Notes under the pieces: model-generated
What the model was told of the DNA's origin: nothing
The model's input: the letters and a program-made list of their open reading frames with translations, nothing else
Database searches by the model: none
NCBI GenBank assembly: GCA_005787865.1
Contig: SXZN01000165.1
Coordinates: forward strand, 1-6,852
DNA from: Opitutaceae bacterium
Lineage (GTDB): Bacteria; Verrucomicrobiota; Verrucomicrobiia; Opitutales; Opitutaceae
Direction of reading: 5' to 3'
Length of the DNA: 6,852 bases
Position numbers and translations under genes: made by a program
Shown: positions 1 to 5,775 of the stretch, piece by piece
Layout of the letters: each line of letters begins with the position of its first letter
Numbering within the stretch: position 1 is the stretch's first letter

Positions 1-510
1 ACGGGGTTTAATTTAGTGGAAATTTTGGCGGCCTGCTCCGGTTGCCTCGAGAGTTGGGGCGGTCACCCCATGGCGGTTGGCATTTCACTTAAAAAAAGCC
101 GGCTAGCAGAATTTAGAGCGCAATTCGATGAGGTCATTCAGCGCACGCGCCACGGTGTGGCAACTGATCTTGCCGTAGAGTTGTCCGGATGGCTGCAAGG
201 GACTGATTTGACGGAGCAATTAATGGGACAACTAGCCCAATTGCATCCCTTCGGGATGGGCAATCCCGAGCCTATCTTCGGCGTGCGCGGCGTTCGGCTA
301 CGCACGAAGCCCAGCGTATTTAAAGAGCAGCATTTCCGTTTTACCGCCGAGGATGATCTGGGACGCCGCGTAAGTGGGGTGGCGTGGAAAATGGCCGAGC
401 GTTTGCCTCCCGTCGGACCAGCGTTGGAATTGGCGATTCAGCTCAATTGGAATTATTATAACGGCCGACAAACTTTGCAGTTAGAACTGCATGATTGGCG
501 GACGTTCTGA
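1..510 (+). CDS. recJ: Single-stranded-DNA-specific exonuclease RecJ, C-terminal part
   Basis: This is the C-terminal 169 residues of RecJ, the 5'-to-3' single-stranded DNA exonuclease of recombinational and mismatch repair, acting in the cytoplasm. The reading frame is open from base 1, so the start and the catalytic DHH domain lie to the left of the window. Residues 1-30 of the fragment are the end of the DHHA1 domain, with the signature GGHPMA at residues 20-25, where the His belongs to the nucleic-acid-binding GGH motif. From about residue 50 comes the RecJ OB-fold domain, marked by the family-typical HPFGMGNPEPIF segment and an NYYNGRQTLQLEL strand near the end. The gene ends with TGA at 508-510, the normal C-terminal end for this family. 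An internal GTG at base 16 is in frame but is not a real start, because the homology continues through it. Identification is confident; only completeness is unknown. Confidence 0.94.
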   Translation, partial: TGFNLVEILAACSGCLESWGGHPMAVGISLKKSRLAEFRAQFDEVIQRTRHGVATDLAVELSGWLQGTDLTEQLMGQLAQLHPFGMGNPEPIFGVRGVRLRTKPSVFKEQHFRFTAEDDLGRRVSGVAWKMAERLPPVGPALELAIQLNWNYYNGRQTLQLELHDWRTF

Positions 511-536
511 AGAGCGCTGGCGGGTGAAAATTCTGC

Positions 537-566
537 TTGAAGTCGCCGCCGGATATTAGCTTATTC
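537..566 (+). promoter_or_regulatory. Possible promoter for tRNA-Arg
   Basis: TTGAAG at 537-542 resembles a -35 box. At 17 to 18 bases' spacing lies CTTATTC (560-566), a poor -10 match, followed by a CGCCC run like the GC-rich discriminator of stable-RNA promoters. It lies 14 bases before the mature tRNA 5' end. The -10 match is weak, so this is tentative; read-through from recJ is the alternative. Confidence 0.25.
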
Positions 567-579
567 GCCCTTCGCTTGT

Positions 580-656
580 GCGGGCATAGCTCAACTGGAT
601 AGAGCGCCAGACTACGAATCTGGAGGTTTGGGGTTCGACTCCCTATGCCCGCACCA
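580..656 (+). tRNA. tRNA-Arg, anticodon ACG
   Basis: This is a complete 77-base cloverleaf. The acceptor stem is GCGGGCA (580-586) paired with TGCCCGC (646-652), with discriminator A653 and an encoded CCA at 654-656. The D stem is GCTC (589-592) with GAGC (602-605), and its loop contains GG. The anticodon stem CCAGA (607-611) pairs with TCTGG (619-623) around the loop CTACGAA, giving anticodon ACG at 614-616. The T arm is TGGGG (629-633) with CCCTA (641-645, one G-T pair) around TTCGACT. ACG reads the CGN arginine codons; A34 is normally deaminated to inosine by TadA, so one tRNA reads CGU, CGC and CGA. It sits 69 bases after recJ and appears to be a single-gene tRNA locus. Confidence 0.98.
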
Positions 657-664
657 ACCTCGGA

Positions 665-687
665 CGCGTTTAGGGCGCGCTTTTTTT
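665..687 (+). terminator. Weak intrinsic terminator after tRNA-Arg
   Basis: CGCG (665-668) and CGCG (676-679) can form a four-pair GC stem around a seven-base loop. One base later comes a run of seven T (681-687). The stem is short, but the placement eight bases past the CCA end and the clean T run make termination of the tRNA transcript plausible. Confidence 0.45.
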
Positions 688-716
688 ATTTGTGCGAAAT
701 CACACGACTGCGGAAC

Positions 717-772
717 CGAAGGAAGAAGGGAGGCTAGCCCGAGGGAAAGCTGCGCAGCACGTAGACCCTTCG
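717..772. other. Inverted-repeat-rich spacer, no gene recognised
   Basis: This is part of the roughly 150-base stretch between the tRNA terminator and the DUF1080 gene. CGAAGG (717-722) and GAAGGG (725-730) can each pair with the CCCTTCG segment at 766-772. The enclosed region holds two perfect palindromes, GGCTAGCC (732-739) and GCTGCGCAGC (749-758). It could fold as a small RNA or an untranslated 3' region, but it matches no RNA family I recognise (checked by eye against SRP RNA, RNase P, tmRNA and cobalamin riboswitch motifs). No convincing open reading frame is present. Confidence 0.2.
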
Positions 773-808
773 ATGTAATGCTGCCCTTGGCGGACTCAGG
801 CCCGTTCG

Positions 809-1444
809 TTAGTCCGGCAGACGCTTGACGCGAATATTCCGATAGCGAACGACGCTCTTAGGGTCGTGCGCCTGCAAAGCAAAAGTTCCTTGGCTAAGTT
901 TGCGTTCGTAGGGGACTCCCGCCTGAGCCCCAGCGGGCTCGACGTATTGGATCGCTCGCTGGCCGTCGATCTCAACGGTGACGGTGTTACCTTTAACAAT
1001 GATGTGCTGCGTCCACCATTTACCATCGACGACGTTAACTAGGCCAGTGTTGGCGATCGCGTAGAGGCTGCCGGTTTTGATCCAGTCGCGCTGCGTAACA
1101 TTGACCTGACATTCAAATCCCGCACGCGGCCAGTCGGTCGCTTGATAACGGGTATGGAAATAAATGCCGCCGTTGGAGCTGGGCTCGGTCATCACTTCGA
1201 CCTTTAGCTCAAAATTTTTGAAGGGAGTTTCATCGCCAACATAATAAAGATGTGCGCGTTCGCCCCGAGTGACGAAAGCGCCGTCTTCAATTTTCCAAGT
1301 CGTGGCGTGCTCCACCGTCGGCTGCCAACCAGCAAAAGATTTTCCGTCCATGAGCGAGACGAACCCTGGTTCAAGTTCGGCGGCGACCAATCGAGGCACG
1401 ACTAACGAGAGGGAGCAAAACGCCGTCAAAAATAAATTACGCAT
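809..1444 (-). CDS. Secreted DUF1080 / 3-keto-disaccharide hydrolase family protein
   Basis: This 211-residue exported protein consists of one DUF1080 (PF06439, 3-keto-disaccharide hydrolase-like) domain, a concanavalin-like beta-sandwich fold. Residues 1-22 form a signal peptide: a short basic start (MRN), a hydrophobic core, and a likely signal peptidase I site after VAA. The Cys at residue 10 is not in a proper lipobox, so a lipoprotein is unlikely. Family landmarks follow in order: LMDGKSFAGW (31-40), FKNFELKVEV (75-84), SNGGIYFHTR (90-99), GFECQV (109-114), TGSLYAI (124-130) and the closing strand GTFALQAHD..VVRYRNIRVK (186-207). Family members are abundant in Planctomycetes and Verrucomicrobia and are linked to periplasmic sugar metabolism; the exact substrate here cannot be read from the sequence. 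The ATG at 1444-1442 is the first start after an in-frame TGA at 1450-1448. An AAAGG lies 14 bases upstream, farther than usual. The gene follows hutI by 47 bases on the same strand and is probably co-transcribed with it. Confidence 0.93.
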   Translation of the reverse strand: MRNLFLTAFCSLSLVVPRLVAAELEPGFVSLMDGKSFAGWQPTVEHATTWKIEDGAFVTRGERAHLYYVGDETPFKNFELKVEVMTEPSSNGGIYFHTRYQATDWPRAGFECQVNVTQRDWIKTGSLYAIANTGLVNVVDGKWWTQHIIVKGNTVTVEIDGQRAIQYVEPAGAQAGVPYERKLSQGTFALQAHDPKSVVRYRNIRVKRLPD

Positions 1445-1491
1445 GCGTCATTGCTAGACCTTTCGGCACCGCCCGCAATGCCATTTTGATT

Positions 1492-2718
1492 CTAGGTGGC
1501 GGCTGGCGTGGCTTGGCCGACGATTTGACCGCCGCCAATGACGCTGGCCACCGGATTGCCCCCGAGCTCATAGGCCAGTTGGCGTTCGTCTTTATGGCAG
1601 AGCAAAATCAGATCTGCCCGTTGGCCTACCGCGATGGTGCCGCGATCCGTTAGACCCAATACGGCGGCCGCATTAACCGTCGCGGCGGCGATGGCTTCCG
1701 CTGGCGTGAGACCGCAGAACCGAACCGCCAAGGCGATGACGAAGGGGAGTGAGTGCGTGGGAGCTGTGCCGGGATTGCAATTGCTGGCCAGAGCGACGGC
1801 GCCGCCAGCATCGACTAAGAAACCAGCTTTGGTATAGCGTCCGTCCGTCTGAAAGCCGGTTGCTGGCAGAATGACGCCGATGGTGCGCGATTTGGCCAGT
1901 AAGAGGAGATCGTTTTTTGTTGAGGCCTCGAGGTGATCAACACTGCGCGCGTTAAGCCTTATCGCCTCTGGAGTCATCCCGAGAGAAGTAAACTGGTCGG
2001 CGTGGACGCGGACGGCGTGATGCTTAGAGGCTTTTTCAAAAAAGCGTACACAGGCCTCTACTGACCAAGCGCCGGTTTCGCAGAATGCATCCACGGTGAT
2101 TGCGGGAAATTCCTTGGCCACGGCCGGCAGCATTTCTTTGACGACCATGCGGGCATATTCGTCCAAGTCGCCTTCAAAGGCGTGACCGAGCAGAGCGGTG
2201 GGGACAATCGTACCGGCCCATTCATTCCCCGCGCGGACGATGGCGCGCAGCATCTTGAGCTCCTCTTCGGTTTGCAGGCCGTAGCCACTTTTAATTTCTA
2301 CCGTTGTCGTGCCGTCGCGCAGCATAGCGTCGAGCCGGGTTTTGAGGTGTGCGGCTAATTGTTTCTTGGTCGCGGCCCGAACGGCTTGCACGGTTGCGTG
2401 AATGCCTCCGCCGGTCTTGAGAATTTCGGCGTAGGGCACACCGCGCAATTTTTGCTCCCACTCGTTTAAGCGGTCACCGGCCCAGCAAGCGTGCGTGTGG
2501 CAGTCGATAAAACCTGGCATGAGCACGCGCCCCTGCGCTTCGATGATTTCTGCCCCGACGGGGGCTTCTATTCTGGGGCCTACGGCCGTGATTTTATCCG
2601 CGGTGATCAATACATCCCCCTGCGGAATGATGCCAAGTTCGCCTAATTCTTTGCCGTGGCGAGTGCGCGCGCCGTTGGCGAGAGTGAGGATGCGGGCGTT
2701 GCGGATAAGAAGAGCCAC
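1492..2718 (-). CDS. hutI: Imidazolonepropionase HutI
   Basis: HutI is the cytoplasmic metal-dependent amidohydrolase that opens the ring of 4-imidazolone-5-propionate to N-formimino-L-glutamate, the third step of histidine breakdown. The 408 residues match the usual family length. Visible landmarks are PGFIDCHTH (68-76) with metal-binding H74 and H76, GGGI (103-106), KSGYGL (143-148), LLGHAF with H179, VHADQF with metal-binding H239, DHLE with H262, and the NPG loop at 315-317. Unusually, the residue two before that Asn, normally the metal-binding and proton-shuttling Asp of the TDxNPG motif, is Asn313 (codon AAT, complement of 1780-1782). The start is GTG at 2718-2716: an in-frame TGA lies seven codons upstream, no ATG intervenes, and MALLIRNARILTL is a typical HutI N-terminus. 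No Shine-Dalgarno sequence is visible. No hutU, hutH or hutG is in the window. A repeat-bearing upstream region suggests its own promoter. The family call is firm; full activity is uncertain. Confidence 0.94.
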   Translation of the reverse strand: MALLIRNARILTLANGARTRHGKELGELGIIPQGDVLITADKITAVGPRIEAPVGAEIIEAQGRVLMPGFIDCHTHACWAGDRLNEWEQKLRGVPYAEILKTGGGIHATVQAVRAATKKQLAAHLKTRLDAMLRDGTTTVEIKSGYGLQTEEELKMLRAIVRAGNEWAGTIVPTALLGHAFEGDLDEYARMVVKEMLPAVAKEFPAITVDAFCETGAWSVEACVRFFEKASKHHAVRVHADQFTSLGMTPEAIRLNARSVDHLEASTKNDLLLLAKSRTIGVILPATGFQTDGRYTKAGFLVDAGGAVALASNCNPGTAPTHSLPFVIALAVRFCGLTPAEAIAAATVNAAAVLGLTDRGTIAVGQRADLILLCHKDERQLAYELGGNPVASVIGGGQIVGQATPAAT

Positions 2719-2733
2719 GCGATTTTTAAGGAT

Positions 2734-2793
2734 TAATCAGCGCGCGAATCCAATCTTATAATCAGCCGCCACGGTACTGGCTCCGCTGATTAT
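2734..2793 (-). promoter_or_regulatory. Candidate hutI operator/promoter with three TAATCAGC sites
   Basis: The 8-mer TAATCAGC occurs at 2734-2741 and 2759-2766, and its reverse complement at 2785-2792. The last two extend to nine-base perfect arms (ATAATCAGC 2758-2766 and GCTGATTAT 2785-2793). Between them GCCA (2768-2771) and TGGC (2778-2781) can also pair around a six-base loop. On the minus strand TATAAG (2760-2755) resembles a -10 box about 37 bases before the hutI GTG and lies partly inside one arm; no good -35 box is seen. The pattern fits a repressor or activator operator over the hutI promoter. A hairpin acting in read-through RNA from hpf is the alternative. The repeats are seen directly; the function is inferred. 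Confidence 0.4.
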
Positions 2794-2805
2794 GGCGTCC
2801 TCCAT

Positions 2806-2829
2806 AAAAAAACCCGCCCGAAGGCGGGT
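2806..2829 (-). terminator. Strong intrinsic terminator of hpf
   Basis: Read on the minus strand, a seven-pair stem ACCCGCC/GGCGGGT closes on a stable TTCG tetraloop and runs straight into seven T (complement of 2806-2812). It begins 23 bases after the hpf stop codon. It should insulate hutI from hpf transcription. Confidence 0.93.
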
Positions 2830-2852
2830 GGTCGCAAATGAGTGCGAGATCC

Positions 2853-3230
2853 TTAGACCGCTTTCGGTAGTTCTACGTCAGTAAACTCGATGGCGTGCGG
2901 ATGGTTGCGCTTATCTTTAGCTACTCCATGACGTTTCCGCAGGCTTTGATCGAGTTTATCCACAAGCAAATCGATCGCTTTGTAGCATTCATCCTCGATC
3001 ACCGTCGCGTTGATATCAGGTCCGTGAATGACGATATGACCTTTGGCGATGAATTGATGGGCGTGATCATGTTTCCGATCGTATTCGAGCTCCACTTTGA
3101 TCCGGACAATGCGTTCCTCGTGGCGAAATAATCGCTCCATTTTTTCGCGAACGTGGCTTTGGAGTGCGGCGGTGAGTTCGAGATGAATACCGGATATGAT
3201 AATGTCGTGCGGACGATTGGAATAGTTCAT
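2853..3230 (-). CDS. hpf: Ribosome hibernation promoting factor (short HPF/RaiA type)
   Basis: This 125-residue protein of the HPF/YfiA (RaiA, sigma-54 modulation) family binds the 30S decoding channel when growth slows and shuts down translation. The single beta-alpha-beta-beta-beta-alpha domain is complete: IIISGIHLELTAALQSHV (10-27), a basic helix with EKMERLF (29-35), strands with RIKVELEYDRK (43-53) and KGHIVIHG (63-70), and the conserved final helix DECYKAIDLLVDKLDQSLRK (80-99). The tail of about 25 residues is far too short for the C-terminal dimerisation domain of long HPF, so this is the short type. The His-rich segment KHDHAH (53-58) is a local feature. The ATG at 3230-3228 is preceded by an A/T-rich leader with no Shine-Dalgarno match. 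The gene is transcribed alone, divergently from rluA, and ends in a strong terminator. Such genes are normally induced in stationary phase, but no promoter box is convincing here. Confidence 0.95.
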   Translation of the reverse strand: MNYSNRPHDIIISGIHLELTAALQSHVREKMERLFRHEERIVRIKVELEYDRKHDHAHQFIAKGHIVIHGPDINATVIEDECYKAIDLLVDKLDQSLRKRHGVAKDKRNHPHAIEFTDVELPKAV

Positions 3231-3238
3231 ATTTTTAT

Positions 3239-3249
3239 TTAACGGTTAA
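3239..3249. repeat. Palindrome TTAACGGTTAA in the hpf leader
   Basis: Five-base arms TTAAC and GTTAA flank a single central G, starting nine bases before the hpf start codon. It could be a protein-binding site or a chance A/T-rich palindrome; it is the only clear symmetry in the 209-base divergent spacer. Confidence 0.2.
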
Positions 3250-3439
3250 CGACGCAAAGCAACGGCCGCATGAATTTACGGCGGGCGGTGAGCGCTGATC
3301 TTACGGACGTCTTAAGGACCGACCTCGTGATCTTTAATGAAAGCTGCTTCATTCGACTAAGGGGAATCTAGTCACCAACCCTTGGTTTGCAAATCTTCTT
3401 GGCTGGTAAAGGTACGTATATGATTGAACGCTCTGAGCT

Positions 3440-4279
3440 ATGTTAGATCCCAGCGAAATCCTACCGCCGGCCATTCCGCCTTTGGTCGACCCAGTGGAAC
3501 TGCGCACTTGGGTGATGCTCAACGATGAGCGCTTATTGGTTATCAACAAGCCAGGTTGGTTGGTTTGCCACCCATCTAAGAATGGCCCTTGGTCAAGCTT
3601 GGCGGGGGCTGTGCGCGAGGAATTTAAGCCTGATGCCATTCGCTTGATCTATCGACTCGATCGGGAGACGAGCGGAGTGATAATTTTGGCGAAAACAGAG
3701 GCCATCGGCTCTCGCTTAGGCAAGGCCGTGCTTCAGCACCGAATTCGCAAGCTTTACGTAACGTTGCTGCAGGGGACAATGCCTGAGAGGGTGATGGTCA
3801 ATCAGCCGCTTGGGCCCGATCTGTCGGCTAATGTGAGCGTTAAATCCTGCGTGATCGCGGGCGAAGGTTCTCAGGAAGCGGTTACCCTATTTCATCCCTT
3901 GGCGGTGCGCCACGGTTACACCTTAGCCGGCGTCGAGCTGGTCACTGGGCGCAAACATCAGATTCGGGCGCATGCGGAGTGGCTCGGGCAGCGGGTGGTT
4001 GGCGATAAACTTTATGGCCCTGATGCTGGGCTCTACCTCGAGTTTGCCCAGCAGGGTTGGACGACTCGTCACTCGACGCTCCTCGGTATGACCCGACAAG
4101 CGCTGCATTGTGCGGCGATTGATTTGCGCGCAACGGGTTTGGATTACCTGCTACAGGCTCCTTGGCCCGCGGACATGGCTCGATTCGCCGAGCGCCAGAT
4201 GCAGTTATCCGCCCCGGAGGCACAGCAGTTAATCAATGATTTTGTAACGGCTAAGCTAACCCCGCCGCCTGTGATTTGA
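3440..4279 (+). CDS. RluA-family RNA pseudouridine synthase
   Basis: This 279-residue enzyme converts specific uridines in rRNA or tRNA to pseudouridine. It is a single PseudoU_synth_2 domain (PF00849): the NKPGWLVCHP segment (36-45), the catalytic motif YRLDRETSG (71-79) with nucleophile Asp74, the strand VIILAKT (80-86), the signature GRKHQIRAHAEWLG (170-183) followed by VVGDKLYG (186-193), and the closing RQALHC (219-224). No S4 RNA-binding domain precedes it, unlike RluC and RluD, so it is closer in architecture to RluA/TruC-like members; the target uridine cannot be assigned. The ATG at 3440 is the first start after an in-frame TGA at 3434-3436, which fixes the N-terminus to within a few residues. 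No Shine-Dalgarno sequence is seen. gltX follows 75 bases downstream on the same strand and may share its transcript. Confidence 0.95.
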   Translation: MLDPSEILPPAIPPLVDPVELRTWVMLNDERLLVINKPGWLVCHPSKNGPWSSLAGAVREEFKPDAIRLIYRLDRETSGVIILAKTEAIGSRLGKAVLQHRIRKLYVTLLQGTMPERVMVNQPLGPDLSANVSVKSCVIAGEGSQEAVTLFHPLAVRHGYTLAGVELVTGRKHQIRAHAEWLGQRVVGDKLYGPDAGLYLEFAQQGWTTRHSTLLGMTRQALHCAAIDLRATGLDYLLQAPWPADMARFAERQMQLSAPEAQQLINDFVTAKLTPPPVI

Positions 4280-4354
4280 GAGCGGTGCGCCACGACTAAA
4301 AAGGGCTGCATCAAAAGCCTTGGCTCGGAGGGCGGGATAATCCTGTCTTAGTTC

Positions 4355-5752
4355 ATGGCTCAAGTTCGTGTTCGTTTTGCTCCCAGCCCGACGGGGTTTT
4401 TCCATATCGGCAGCGCCCGCACGGCGTTGTTCAACTGGCTCTATGCTCGGCATACGGGCGGGAAATTTATTCTCCGCGTTGAGGACACGGACCAAGCCCG
4501 CAACAGCGAGGAGTTTCTTAAGCTGATTTATAACAGCTTAACTTGGCTGGGTATGGATTGGGATGAGGGCCCGAACCCGAATGGCGTTGGGGAACGCGGC
4601 GATTTTGGCCCTTATCGCCAGAGCCAGCGGGCGGATATTTATCAACAATATCTGCAAAAACTCTTAGCTTCGGGTCGGGCCTATGAAAAAGAGGGAGCGG
4701 TCTGGTTTAAGCTGCTCGGTGAGCGCTACCAAACTTTTGACGAGCATCGAAAAAAAGAAGTCGAAAAGGTGAAAAGTGCCCCCGTGGTCATTGACGACCA
4801 GATTAGAGGCCGAGTGGAGCGAATGGAGGATGAGGATTTCGTCATCTTTCGTTCGGACGGCAACCCAGTGTTCCATTTCGTCAACGTGGTGGATGATATC
4901 ACCATGCAAATCACGCACATTATTCGCGGCGAAGATCATCTTTCCAACACCAGCAAGCACGTGCGTCTTTACGAAGGATTCGGAGTGGTTTCGCCGGTCT
5001 TTGCCCATATTCCGCTGATCTTAAAATCGCCGGAGATGGGCCAAGGCAAAATGAGTAAGCGGGATAAGGGGGCCCTAATTGAGGAATATCAGCAGCGGCA
5101 TTTTTTGCCGGAAGCGCTCGTTAATTATCTCGCGCTGCTCGGGTGGAATGCCGGCGATAACCGCGAGAAAATGTTAATTGCTGATATCATCCAGCTCTTT
5201 GACTTGCCGGGGGTGAATCAATCGAATGCTAAATTTGACGGCAAAAAACTCGCGCACATGAACATGCAGTATTTGCTCGAGCAACCAGCGGAGCATTTTC
5301 TGGCGCAGGCGCGGGGCTATTTTCAGTCATTGGCGGCGGGCGCTGCCGCGCTGGCGGATGAGACTTATTTCCGTGAAATCATGCTGCTAGCCCAACCCAA
5401 AATTAAGGGCTTGGAGGAACTGGCCGCTTACACGGTTTATTTTTGGAGCGATGACTTCCCCATTGATGCTAAGGTACAGGAGAAGGTTATGGCCAAGGGA
5501 GACCCGCGGGCGCGTTTAGCGGAATTGATCGTGGCTTTACCGACGCTGGATTTTACCGCCGATGCCGCAATTGAAGCGGGGATTAAATCACTCGCCGAGC
5601 GCAAGGGGCTGAGCTTTGGCGATTATCAAGCTGTCGCCCGGCTCGCGGTCACGGGCACCAATGCTGGTCCGAGTATCACCAGTATCTTTCGCGTCTTAGG
5701 TCGGGCGCGCATTCAAAGCCGTTTAGAAAAACTAGCCGCACCGGGTGCCTAG
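4355..5752 (+). CDS. gltX: Glutamate--tRNA ligase (GluRS)
   Basis: GluRS is the class I synthetase that charges tRNA-Glu with glutamate in the cytoplasm. The 465 residues cover the full family length. The Rossmann catalytic domain shows RFAPSPTGFFHIGSART (7-23), where HIGS (17-20) is the HIGH signature. FILRVEDTD (38-46), FGPYRQSQR (84-92), RGEDHLSNTSKH (191-202) and GKMSKRDKGA (231-240), the KMSKS loop, follow. The C-terminal helical anticodon-binding domain begins near residue 320 and keeps the terminal pattern TGTNAGPSI followed by FRVLGR. The protein has no cysteine at all, so it lacks the zinc-binding module found in E. coli GluRS; many bacterial GluRS lack it too. About eight extra residues (PNGVGERG) sit before FGPYRQS. 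ATG 4355 gives the standard N-terminus; the only purine-rich GGAGG (4328-4332) is too far upstream to act as a normal ribosome-binding site. Because GlnRS is encoded next door, a discriminating enzyme is expected, but this is inferred. Confidence 0.97.
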   Translation: MAQVRVRFAPSPTGFFHIGSARTALFNWLYARHTGGKFILRVEDTDQARNSEEFLKLIYNSLTWLGMDWDEGPNPNGVGERGDFGPYRQSQRADIYQQYLQKLLASGRAYEKEGAVWFKLLGERYQTFDEHRKKEVEKVKSAPVVIDDQIRGRVERMEDEDFVIFRSDGNPVFHFVNVVDDITMQITHIIRGEDHLSNTSKHVRLYEGFGVVSPVFAHIPLILKSPEMGQGKMSKRDKGALIEEYQQRHFLPEALVNYLALLGWNAGDNREKMLIADIIQLFDLPGVNQSNAKFDGKKLAHMNMQYLLEQPAEHFLAQARGYFQSLAAGAAALADETYFREIMLLAQPKIKGLEELAAYTVYFWSDDFPIDAKVQEKVMAKGDPRARLAELIVALPTLDFTADAAIEAGIKSLAERKGLSFGDYQAVARLAVTGTNAGPSITSIFRVLGRARIQSRLEKLAAPGA

Positions 5753-5775
5753 GCTGAGTCCTCGGCGGCGCGCGA

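Noticed and set aside
791..816. Hairpin CGGACT/AGTCCG as a terminator for the DUF1080 gene
   Set aside because: It overlaps the last codons, has a 14-base loop, and no T run follows on the minus strand.
628..828. A 66-codon open reading frame on the plus strand
   Set aside because: It starts inside the tRNA-Arg, crosses its probable terminator and runs into the DUF1080 gene; its composition shows no protein-like pattern.
3382..3422. TTGCAA and TACGTATAT as a promoter for the pseudouridine synthase
   Set aside because: Spacing is about 20 bases and both boxes are poor matches; not better than chance.
4320..4341. TTGGCT and GATAAT as a gltX promoter
   Set aside because: The GATAAT box (4336-4341) is attractive, but the spacing to TTGGCT is only 10 bases and no -35 box lies at 16-18 bases.
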